Shown here: positions 29,513 to 37,263 of the stretch, piece after piece
Layout of the letters: each line of letters begins with the position of its first letter
Numbering within the stretch: position 1 is the stretch's first letter
Source: Coriobacteriaceae bacterium
GTDB lineage: Bacteria > Actinomycetota > Coriobacteriia > Coriobacteriales > Coriobacteriaceae
Assembly (NCBI GenBank): GCA_902363875.1
Contig: CABJBO010000001.1
Coordinates: forward strand, 1 to 64,000
Direction: 5' to 3'
Length of the DNA: 64,000 nt
Notes under the pieces: generated by a model
The model's database searches: none
Told to the model about the DNA's origin: nothing
What the model saw: only the letters and a program-made list of their open reading frames with translations
Position numbers and translations under genes: made by a program

Positions 29513-30640
29513 ATGATCAATCGCAAGGCCATCGGTTACATCACCGCTAACTACTCTTCGACCTACGGCAGCGTCCTGCTCAAGGACCGCCCCATCGCGT
29601 CCGTTCCGTTTTTGGGCCGCTACCGCCTGATCGACTTTCCGCTCTCCAACATGATGAATGCCGGCATTAAGACCGTCGGTGTCGTCATGCCGGGTAACTA
29701 CCGCTCGCTGATCGACCACGTGGGCTCGGGCAAGGACTGGGGCCTAGACCGCAAGAAGGGCGGCCTGTTCATGGTGCCCGGCAACGCGTATGGCACCACC
29801 AAGGGCGGCATGCGCTTCCTGCTGCGCGACATCATCTCCAACAAGACGCTGTTCCAGCGCTCGGAGAATCCCTATGTTGTGATGATGGGCACCAACATCA
29901 TCTTTAACATGGACCTTAACACCATCATCGAGGCGCACGAGAACTCCGGCGCCCAGATGACCGTGGTGTACTGCAAGGCCACGCGCAACGTCGATGACGA
30001 GACCAAACTCGAGATTAACGAGAACGGCCGCCTGACGGGCGTGAGCGCCGGCGTCGCGTACGGCGATAACGCCTCCATGGACTGCTGCATCGTCAACCGC
30101 GAGACGCTCCTCGAGATCATCGACCACTACCAGGCCGCCGACTATCTGGACCTGCTCGAGGCACTCCAGGGCGACTTTGGCAACATCGACGTGTGCAGCT
30201 ACGAGTACAAGGGCGAGGTCGTGGGCGTGTTTAGCGAAAAGTCGCTGTATCGCCGTAGCATGGACCTGCTCGACCAGACCGTGGCCGACCAGCTCTTTGA
30301 CCCCGAGCGCCCGATCCTGACCAAGGCTCACGACGTGCCGCCTTCGCGCTATGCGACCGGCAGCCACGCGTGCAACTCGATCATCTCGGCCGGCTGCATC
30401 ATCAAGGGCACCGTGCGCAACTCGATCCTGTCGCGCGGCGTCGTGGTCGAGGAAGGCGCTTCGGTGACCAACTCGATCATCAACCAGAGCTGCATCATCA
30501 AGAGCGGCGCCCGCGTCGAGAACGCCATTCTGGACAAAAACAACGTGGTTCCCACCAACACCGAGCTTCGCGGCACGCCCGAGAACATCCTGGTGCTGGG
30601 CAAGGCTCCGTTAACTTCCGACACCACCATCGTACGTTAA
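29513..30640 (+). CDS. glgD: Glucose-1-phosphate adenylyltransferase-like subunit GlgD
   Basis: A 375-residue GlgC paralogue that lacks the GGxGxRLxxLT catalytic loop; its N-terminus reads RKAIGYITANYSSTYGSVLL instead, while RYRLIDFPLSNMMNAGIK is retained. Known GlgD proteins are non-catalytic partners that activate GlgC. The ATG at 29513 follows GGAAGGGGG, which lies inside the last codons of glgC. A longer frame overlapping glgC has no homologous N-terminus. Confidence 0.93.
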   Translation: MINRKAIGYITANYSSTYGSVLLKDRPIASVPFLGRYRLIDFPLSNMMNAGIKTVGVVMPGNYRSLIDHVGSGKDWGLDRKKGGLFMVPGNAYGTTKGGMRFLLRDIISNKTLFQRSENPYVVMMGTNIIFNMDLNTIIEAHENSGAQMTVVYCKATRNVDDETKLEINENGRLTGVSAGVAYGDNASMDCCIVNRETLLEIIDHYQAADYLDLLEALQGDFGNIDVCSYEYKGEVVGVFSEKSLYRRSMDLLDQTVADQLFDPERPILTKAHDVPPSRYATGSHACNSIISAGCIIKGTVRNSILSRGVVVEEGASVTNSIINQSCIIKSGARVENAILDKNNVVPTNTELRGTPENILVLGKAPLTSDTTIVR

Positions 30641-30671
30641 CGTTGGCACCGCAACATCGCTCGTAACATGT

Positions 30672-30707
30672 AGAATAGCCGCCCGGTTAGCGCCAGGCGG
30701 CTATTCT
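30672..30707 (+). other. Hairpin between glgD and glgA
   Basis: AGAATAGCCGCC and GGCGGCTATTCT form a perfect 12-bp stem with a 12-base loop, just 23 bases before the glgA start. No T-run follows. It could control glgA translation or RNA stability within the operon. Confidence 0.6.
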
Positions 30708-30730
30708 CGAATTGCAACATGGGAGACAAT

Positions 30731-33070
30731 ATGGCAGATTCCAGCAAAAAGATGCAGATCGTGTTTGCCTCGGCCGAGTGCGCACCGTTTGTAAAGACCG
30801 GTGGCCTGGGCGACGTGGCGGGCTCGCTGCCCGCGGCGCTTGTGCGCGCCGGCGCCGAGGTCATCGTCATGGTGCCCAAGTACGCCACCATCAAGGACGA
30901 GTACAAGGCGCAGATGGAGCACTTCTCCGACTTTTACGTGAGCCTGGGCTGGCGCAACGAGTACTGCGGTCTCGAGAAGCTCGAGCACGACGGCGTCACC
31001 TATATGTTCATCGACAACGAGCGCTACTTTGCGCGCGACTATCCGTACGGCTTCTTTGATGACGGCGAGCGCTTTGCGTTCTTCTCCAAGGCCATCACCG
31101 AGAGTCTGCAGCACCTGCCGGCCGGTTTTGAGTGCGACATCCTGCACTGCAACGACTGGCAGACGGCACTGGCGCCCGTGTTCTTGCGCGAGTTCTACCA
31201 GGGCCTGCCGCTGTACGACCGCGTCAAGACCGTGTTCTCTATCCACAACGTGGCGTTCCAGGGCCAGTTTAGCGACACCGTGATGGAGGACATCCTTGGT
31301 GTGGCGCATATTCCGGCGGCCGCCTCGCAGCTGCGTTGCGACGCCTGCAGCATCAACTACATGCTGGGCGCCCTGCGCTATGCCGACGCCATCACTACGG
31401 TGAGCCCCACCTATGCCAACGAGATCCAGACGCCCGAATTTGGCGAGGGCCTGGACGGCGTTTTGCGCGAGCGTTCCTACGCGCTGCAGGGTATCCTGAA
31501 CGGCATTGATGTGGCAGGCTTTGACCCGGCGACCGACAAGCGCATTGCCGCCAACTACACCGTGGAGGACCGTTCCGGCAAGGCCGTGTGCAAGGCCAAG
31601 CTGCAGGAAGAGCTGGGGCTCGAGGTTCGCGACGACCGCCCGCTCATGGTGATGGTCACGCGCCTGACGCGCCAAAAGGGCATGGACCTGGTCATGTACG
31701 CGCTCGACCGCATTCTGGCCGGCGGCGTGCAGGTGGCCGTGCTTGGCACTGGCGACCGCGACTACGAGGACGGCCTGCGCTACTTCCAGGACAAGTACCC
31801 CGGCACCATGGCCGCGCGCATCGAGTTCGATCCTGCGCTGTCGCAGCGTATGTATGCCGCAGCCGACATGTTCCTGATGCCGTCGAAGTTTGAGCCCTGC
31901 GGCCTGTCGCAGATCATCGCCATGCGCTACGGTACCCTGCCTATCGTACGCGAGACCGGTGGTCTGAAGGACACGGTGATTCCGTATAACGAGTTTACCG
32001 GCGAGGGCACGGGCTTCTCGTTTAGTAACTTTAACGGCGACGAGATGGGCGATGCGGTTTTCCGCGCGGCGCGTCTGTTCTGGGATAACCGTGAGGCGTG
32101 GGATCAGCTGGTCACGCAGGCCATGAGCCAGGACTTTAGCTGGACGCGCTCGGCCGACAAGTATCTGGACCTGTACTTCTTTATGCACCCGGAGATTGAG
32201 AGGCCTGTGGCTGTTGTCGACGAGCCTGTGGTTGTGGCTGAGAAAGTTGAGGCCGAGCCCGAGGTTGTGGCCGAGCCCGAGCCCAAGGCCGAGTCGGTTG
32301 TTGAGGCGCCCGCTGCTGCTGAGGAGCCCAAGGCTGAGGAGAAGCCGGCTGCGAAGCCTGCGGCAAAGAAGACCACGACTCGTAAGACGACGACTAAAAA
32401 GGCCACGACAACGAAGGCCGCTGCGAGTAAGACCACCACTGCCAAGGCAACTACCGCCAAGGCAACGACCACGCGCAAGCGCACCACCGCAGCTGCCAAG
32501 AAGGCCGCCGAGGCCGAGGCTGCTCCCGAGGTAAAGGCCGAGACCGTCACCGCCGAGGATAAGCCTGCGGCAAAGGCTCCGGCCAAGACCGCTACCAAGA
32601 AGACGACCACGACCGCCAAGAAGGCAACAGCTGCCAAGAAGACCACGGCAACGAAGTCGACGGCCGCCAAGGCTACTGCGACCAAGGCCGCTCCGAAGGC
32701 TGCCGCAAAGCCCGCCGTCAAGGTCGAGGAGACGCCTGCCGATTCCAAGGCGGAGGCAACCGTCGAGACCGAGCCCACCGCCAAGACCACCACGCGCAAG
32801 CGCAGCACGACAACGGCCAAAAAGACCACGACCAAGGCCGCAACTACCAAGGCAGAGGCTAAGCCCGCTGCTGCCAAAGAGGAGCCCAAGGCCGAGGTAA
32901 AGGCCAAGCCGACGCCGAAGGCCGCTGAGGTCAAGACCGCTCCGAAGGCCACGGCAAAGGCCGAGCTCGCCAAGGAGGCCCCGGTCTCCCCCGCCGCTCC
33001 CACTGAGGAAAAGGCTCCTACCAAGAAGACCTCCGTCCGCAAAGCAACGGCCGCCCGCAAGCGCCGCTAA
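30731..33070 (+). CDS. glgA: Glycogen synthase with a 290-residue histone-like tail
   Basis: Elongates glycogen from ADP-glucose (GT5). The catalytic part (1-488, the length of a normal GlgA) has VFASAECAPFVKTGGLGDV (ADP-glucose site), HCNDWQTAL, FSIHNVAFQGQF, VTRLTRQKGMDLV and MPSKFEPCGLSQIIAMRYG. It is followed by a tail of about 290 residues, first acidic (Glu/Pro/Val), then Lys/Ala/Thr repeats such as KKTTTRKTTTKKA, ending in RKRR. This tail is lacking in ordinary synthases and resembles linker histones and mycobacterial HupB tails. The ATG at 30731 has GGGAGA at proper distance. Last gene of the glycogen operon, followed by a terminator. Confidence 0.95.
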   Translation: MADSSKKMQIVFASAECAPFVKTGGLGDVAGSLPAALVRAGAEVIVMVPKYATIKDEYKAQMEHFSDFYVSLGWRNEYCGLEKLEHDGVTYMFIDNERYFARDYPYGFFDDGERFAFFSKAITESLQHLPAGFECDILHCNDWQTALAPVFLREFYQGLPLYDRVKTVFSIHNVAFQGQFSDTVMEDILGVAHIPAAASQLRCDACSINYMLGALRYADAITTVSPTYANEIQTPEFGEGLDGVLRERSYALQGILNGIDVAGFDPATDKRIAANYTVEDRSGKAVCKAKLQEELGLEVRDDRPLMVMVTRLTRQKGMDLVMYALDRILAGGVQVAVLGTGDRDYEDGLRYFQDKYPGTMAARIEFDPALSQRMYAAADMFLMPSKFEPCGLSQIIAMRYGTLPIVRETGGLKDTVIPYNEFTGEGTGFSFSNFNGDEMGDAVFRAARLFWDNREAWDQLVTQAMSQDFSWTRSADKYLDLYFFMHPEIERPVAVVDEPVVVAEKVEAEPEVVAEPEPKAESVVEAPAAAEEPKAEEKPAAKPAAKKTTTRKTTTKKATTTKAAASKTTTAKATTAKATTTRKRTTAAAKKAAEAEAAPEVKAETVTAEDKPAAKAPAKTATKKTTTTAKKATAAKKTTATKSTAAKATATKAAPKAAAKPAVKVEETPADSKAEATVETEPTAKTTTRKRSTTTAKKTTTKAATTKAEAKPAAAKEEPKAEVKAKPTPKAAEVKTAPKATAKAELAKEAPVSPAAPTEEKAPTKKTSVRKATAARKRR

Positions 33071-33100
33071 TCCTGACGATTAAAACTTAATCCTCAACGC

Positions 33101-33135
33101 AAAAGAGGGCGCCCCAAGCAGGCGCCCTCTTCTTG
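33101..33135 (+). terminator. Terminator of the glycogen operon
   Basis: AAGAGGGCGCC and GGCGCCCTCTT pair over 11 bp around a 7-base loop and are followed by a short pyrimidine/T-rich stretch. It lies 30 bases past the glgA stop. Confidence 0.8.
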
Positions 33136-33160
33136 GTTGAACCTCGCATTAAAAAGAGGG

Positions 33161-33294
33161 CCGGTTTACTACGACAAAATGGCTCCGGCCGACCACGGCG
33201 AGTAATCTACAAAAGTGGTAACGCTTCTACCTGCGGTTTTAATATCACCAAAATGACTATGGTTGAGATTATTCAATTTATCGTAGTAAACCGG
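33161..33294. repeat. Long-range inverted repeat between glgA and the GH13-GH77 gene
   Basis: CCGGTTTACTACGA at 33161 is exactly complementary to TCGTAGTAAACCGG ending at 33294; five of the next six base positions inward (33175-33180 against 33275-33280) include four further pairs. About 94 bases lie between the arms, including the inverted GGTA/TACC word at 33217-33231. Confidence 0.75.
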
Positions 33295-33323
33295 GGTACT
33301 TCTGGTTGGCTACAAATAGTATC

Positions 33324-33374
33324 GGTAAGTACGTTTTCGAATGCCGCGATAATTTGGATGGTAAAACGATTTTC
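33324..33374 (+). promoter_or_regulatory. Two LacI-type operator-like sites before the GH13-GH77 gene
   Basis: GGTAAGTACGTTTTC (33324-33338) and GGTAAAACGATTTTC (33360-33374) share the GGTAA...CG.TTTTC pattern with the site in front of glgB. They lie 126-176 bases before the start codon, a position expected for an operator near the promoter. No regulator gene is in the window. Confidence 0.5.
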
Positions 33375-33499
33375 TAGGACAACCGTTCGCCGATAATGAG
33401 CGGCTGTAGTTTATACAACTAAAGTGCAACGATATACTTAAGTACTGTGCGTTAAGCCCATGGCCCGCTGGCCATGATTGTATAGAACTGGACCGTACT

Positions 33500-36400
33500 A
33501 TGAGATTGATTCACAACAGCCGCCTGCCGCAGTTTCGCACTCCGTTTGGCGCTGTGACCACTGGAACTTCCGTTGCACTCTCGGTGATTTTGGAGGATGC
33601 CGATCCCAACCAGGCAACGCTTACGCTGCGCACCTGGGTCGATGAAATCGGTGAGTCTCTGTATCCCATGACGCACGAGGGCGACGGCATATTTACTGCA
33701 GAGCTTGAGTGCACCGAGCCCTGTCTTATCTGGTACAGCTTTATCTGCAATATCGAGGGCCAGCCCGAGGTCCGCTTGGGTGCACCGCAGGGTCGCACCG
33801 GTGGCGAGGGTGTGACCTACGACTACTCCGAGGTTCCGTCCTTCCAGATTACCGTCTACAAGCACCGCGAGAACCGTCCCACCTGGTACGAGCGCGGCAT
33901 GGTGTACCAGATCTTCCCCGACCGCTATGCCCGTGACGAAAACTGGCGCGAGCGCACGCTGGCCGAGGTCGAAAAACCGCGCAACGGAATCCAGCGCCGC
34001 ATGATCGAGGACTGGAACGAGCCGCCCGTGTACGAGCGCGCCGAGGACGGCTCCATCAAGACCTGGGACTTCTACGGCGGCTCGCTCAAGGGTATCCAAA
34101 ATGACCTGTCCCGCATCGCGGAGCTGGGCTTCACGGCCATCTACCTCAACCCCATCTTTGAGGCCGCGAGCAACCACCGCTACGACACGGCCGACTACAC
34201 CAAGATCGACCCGATCCTGGGCACCGAGCAGGACTTTACCGAGCTGTGCCAGGCGGCCGAGAAGCTGGGCATCTCCATCATTCTGGACGGCGTCTTTAAC
34301 CATACGGGTGACGACTCCATCTATTTCAACCGCTACGGCAACTACCCCGGCGTGGGCGCGTGGCAGAGCGAGGATTCGCCATGGCGCGATGCGTTTTATT
34401 TCCACGAGGACGGCTCATACGACTGCTGGTGGGGCGTGGGCAATATGCCCGCCATCAATGAGAGCTCTGAGCTGGTACGCGAGCGGCTCCTGGGCAAGGA
34501 CGGCGTGATCCGTAAATGGCTACGTGCCGGCGCTCATGGCTGGCGCCTCGATGTGGCCGACGAGCTTTCGGACGATTTCCTGGCCGAGATCAAAAAGGCC
34601 GTGCTCGCCGAGAAGCCTGATGCACTGTTGCTCGGCGAAGTCTGGGAAGACGCCTCCAACAAGATCAGCTACGGCCATCTGCGCCGCTATCTGCAAGGCT
34701 CCGAGCTGGACTCTGCTATGGATTACCCCTTCCGCGACATGGTCATCGGCTTTTTGATGGGCTACAAGAACGCCTACCAGGCAGCCGAGGATATCGAAAC
34801 CCTGCGCGAGAACTATCCCCGTGAGGCCCTGTCCTGCGCACTTAATCTGCTTTCGAGCCACGACCGTCCGCGCATTATCTCGGTGCTCGGCGGCGGCCCC
34901 GATGAGTCGCAGCTGCCCGAGTGCGAGCGCAGCAAATGGCGCCTGGACGAGAACTCGATGGGCCTGGCCAAGAGCCGTTTTTGGCTTGCAACGCTCATGC
35001 AGATGACCTTCCCCGGCGTGCCTTCGATCTACTACGGCGACGAATACGGCCTGGAGGGCCTTACCGATCCGGGCAACCGCCGCACCCTACCGACCAAGGA
35101 CCAACTGCACGACTTCGACACGCTGGCTATTGTCAAGAACGCCTCCGCCGTACGCCGCGCACTGCCATTTATGATCGACGGCGAGATCAAGGCCTTCGCG
35201 CTCAACGACGAGGTGCTGGCATACAACCGCACGGGCAAGAATGGCGAGTCCGCGACGGTTATCATCAACCGCAGCCTGCGCAATTCGCACCGCGTGACGA
35301 TTCCGGCGCTCGGCGAATGCGCGAGTGACGTGATCAGCGGCCACGAGTGCGAGATCCACAACGGTACGGTCACGCTCGACCTGTATCCGCTGGGCTCGTC
35401 GATCATCTATCACCATGCCGAGCAGCGCCTGCAGGAGCCGCTCGATCACGGCGCGGGCGTCGTGTGCCACATCACGTCGGTGCCGACCGATGACGGCAAG
35501 CCCGGCACGATCGGCGCACCCACGCGTCGCTTTATCGACCATCTGGCCGCCATGGGCATGCGCTACTGGCAGGTCCTGCCCGTTAACCCGACGGACTTCT
35601 TCCGCTCCCCTTACGCCGGGCCTTCGGCCTTTGCAGGCAATATCGATCTACTGCCCGAAAGCCAAGAGGAGCTGGCGGCCGACTTTGAGACTTGGAAGGC
35701 CCGTGGCGGTGAGGATGCAGACCCGCTCTACACGGCATTTAAACATCGCAATGCCGACTGGCTCGAGAAGTACTGCGTCTACATGGCCGTCAAGAAGTAC
35801 TTTGAGGGCGAGTCGCGCCACGATTGGCCGGCCGATGTCGCGCGCTACAACGAGCATCTGATCGACGACAAGCGTTTCCACGACGAGGCCGAGCTTCAGG
35901 CGTACATGCAGTATCGCTTTGACCTGGCTTGGTGCGAGCTCATGAACTATGCGCACAAGAAGGGCATCGAGGTCATCGGCGATATCCCTATGTACGTGTC
36001 CGACGATTCGGCAGATGCGTGGAGCGAACCCGAGAATTTCTGGCTATCCGATACCGGCAAGGCAATCGAGATCTCCGGTGCGCCGCCCGATAACTTTGCG
36101 CCCGAGGGCCAGGTGTGGGGCAACCCGACGTTCCGCTGGGACCACATGAAGCAGAATGGCTATGGCTGGTGGATGGATCGCCTGCGTCGCGCGTTCTCGC
36201 TCTACGACCGCGTGCGTCTGGATCACTTCCTGGGATTCCACAGCTACTTTAGCATTCCTGCGGGCAAGGCCTGCGCCGACGGTCGTTGGCTGTCGGGACC
36301 GGGCAAAGACCTGTTCCAGACCGCCTACGACGAGCTGGGTCCGCTCAACTTTATCGCTGAGGACTTGGGCTATCTGACGCCCGGCGTTCGCGCCATGGCA

Positions 36401-36796
36401 TCGACCTGCGGCTTCCCCGGCATGGACGTGCTGGAGTTTAGCGACTACGACGTTCGTTGCGGTGTGCATCCCACGCCCGGCAAGATTCTGTACACCTCGA
36501 CGCACGATACGTCGACGCTGGCCGGGTGGTGCACGCGTTCCTTTGCGGGTGGCGACGTGCCGAGCGGTGTTGAGGTGGCGTCCAAGCTGATGAACGACGC
36601 GCTGGCAAGCGACGCTCCCCTGGTGATGATGCCGCTGCAGGATGTTCTGGGGCTAGGCGACGACGCGCGCATGAACGTTCCGGGCGTGGCCACGGGCAAC
36701 TGGACCTGGCAGGCTGACGAGGCGGACATTGCAGCCGCCGAGAACAAAACCGCACAGCTCCTGCGCAACAACAATAGATTCTGGGGCGAAGCGTGA
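33500..36796 (+). CDS. malQ: GH13 amylase/neopullulanase fused to GH77 4-alpha-glucanotransferase
   Basis: A 1098-residue two-enzyme polypeptide. Residues about 1-120 are a starch-binding-type N domain; 120-640 are a GH13 barrel with MVYQIFPDRYARD, YDTADYTKIDP, GWRLDVADEL (nucleophile Asp near 351), LLGEVWED (Glu near 378) and SSHDRPR. From about 648 a complete GH77 domain follows: YWQVLPVNPTDFFRSPY, VRLDHFLGFHSYFSIP (Asp near 905), FIAEDLGYLTPGVRAM (Glu near 952) and TSTHDTSTLAGW. It should hydrolyse and rearrange maltodextrins in the cytoplasm (no signal peptide), complementing GlgP. The frame is continuous, so the fusion is real unless there is an assembly error. Start ribosome binding site is weak. 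Confidence 0.94.
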   Translation: MRLIHNSRLPQFRTPFGAVTTGTSVALSVILEDADPNQATLTLRTWVDEIGESLYPMTHEGDGIFTAELECTEPCLIWYSFICNIEGQPEVRLGAPQGRTGGEGVTYDYSEVPSFQITVYKHRENRPTWYERGMVYQIFPDRYARDENWRERTLAEVEKPRNGIQRRMIEDWNEPPVYERAEDGSIKTWDFYGGSLKGIQNDLSRIAELGFTAIYLNPIFEAASNHRYDTADYTKIDPILGTEQDFTELCQAAEKLGISIILDGVFNHTGDDSIYFNRYGNYPGVGAWQSEDSPWRDAFYFHEDGSYDCWWGVGNMPAINESSELVRERLLGKDGVIRKWLRAGAHGWRLDVADELSDDFLAEIKKAVLAEKPDALLLGEVWEDASNKISYGHLRRYLQGSELDSAMDYPFRDMVIGFLMGYKNAYQAAEDIETLRENYPREALSCALNLLSSHDRPRIISVLGGGPDESQLPECERSKWRLDENSMGLAKSRFWLATLMQMTFPGVPSIYYGDEYGLEGLTDPGNRRTLPTKDQLHDFDTLAIVKNASAVRRALPFMIDGEIKAFALNDEVLAYNRTGKNGESATVIINRSLRNSHRVTIPALGECASDVISGHECEIHNGTVTLDLYPLGSSIIYHHAEQRLQEPLDHGAGVVCHITSVPTDDGKPGTIGAPTRRFIDHLAAMGMRYWQVLPVNPTDFFRSPYAGPSAFAGNIDLLPESQEELAADFETWKARGGEDADPLYTAFKHRNADWLEKYCVYMAVKKYFEGESRHDWPADVARYNEHLIDDKRFHDEAELQAYMQYRFDLAWCELMNYAHKKGIEVIGDIPMYVSDDSADAWSEPENFWLSDTGKAIEISGAPPDNFAPEGQVWGNPTFRWDHMKQNGYGWWMDRLRRAFSLYDRVRLDHFLGFHSYFSIPAGKACADGRWLSGPGKDLFQTAYDELGPLNFIAEDLGYLTPGVRAMASTCGFPGMDVLEFSDYDVRCGVHPTPGKILYTSTHDTSTLAGWCTRSFAGGDVPSGVEVASKLMNDALASDAPLVMMPLQDVLGLGDDARMNVPGVATGNWTWQADEADIAAAENKTAQLLRNNNRFWGEA

Positions 36797-36834
36797 TAAA
36801 ACCCCCGATATAGGGTACAGTTATAGACGTTTGA

Positions 36835-36867
36835 ATTTTTGCGGGCAGAGTAATCTGCCCGCTTTGT
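36835..36867 (+). terminator. Terminator after the GH13-GH77 gene
   Basis: GCGGGCAG/CTGCCCGC stem with a 6-base loop, TTTGT after and TTTTT before. It lies 45 bases past the stop, so the small zinc-ribbon gene downstream needs read-through or its own promoter. Confidence 0.7.
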
Positions 36868-36884
36868 GCTGAAAAGGAAGTATT

Positions 36885-37121
36885 ATGGCGCGCTACGATT
36901 ACAAGTGCTCGAGCTGCGGCAACGTGTTTGAGGTTGAGCATCCCATGTCCGAGACTCCAGAGGTCGTGTGCCCGAGCTGCGGTGCCCCGGCGGCCAAGAC
37001 GTTCTCGGCTAGCGGCATCAAGTTTGAGGGCAGCGGCTTCTACAACACCGACCAGCGAAGCGGCGGCTCCAGCACCAGCGCCACCAACGGCTGCTGCGCC
37101 AACTGCCCACACAGCCACTAG
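36885..37121 (+). CDS. FmdB-family zinc-ribbon protein
   Basis: A 78-residue protein beginning MARYDYKCSSCGNVFEVEH with a second CPSCG pair, forming the zinc ribbon of the FmdB/CxxC_CxxC_SSSS family; the following FSASGIKFEGSGFYNTD is the family's other conserved block. The C-terminus is Ser/Gly-rich and ends in a Cys/His cluster (GCCANCPHSH). The function of the family is poorly known; regulatory roles have been suggested. An AAAAGGAAG ribosome binding site precedes the start. Confidence 0.88.
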   Translation: MARYDYKCSSCGNVFEVEHPMSETPEVVCPSCGAPAAKTFSASGIKFEGSGFYNTDQRSGGSSTSATNGCCANCPHSH

Positions 37122-37127
37122 TAACCA

Positions 37128-37168
37128 ATCAGCCCCGCGACCGGCACCGATCGCGGGGCTGATTCTTT
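37128..37168 (+). terminator. Terminator after the zinc-ribbon gene
   Basis: ATCAGCCCCGCGA and TCGCGGGGCTGAT form a perfect 13-bp stem with a 10-base loop, followed by TCTTT. It starts 7 bases after the stop codon. Confidence 0.85.
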
Positions 37169-37187
37169 AGCTGCCCAGGTTTCCTTA

Positions 37188-37259
37188 TGAGTTGCGGTGA
37201 AATAAGGACTGTTTGGCGAGGTAGAAGCCGCTATTCAATCCCTATTTCACCGCAACTTA
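37188..37259. repeat. Dispersed hairpin repeat, copy 1
   Basis: Arms GTTGCGGTGAAATA and TATTTCACCGCAAC are perfectly complementary, with a further GG/CC pair after a one-base bulge. In the opposite orientation it aligns along its whole 70 bases with the element at 53531-53599, including GGGAyTGAATA and AACAG in the middle. It abuts the rsmB stop (37264) and the zinc-ribbon terminator. Confidence 0.85.
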
Positions 37260-37263
37260 ATAG

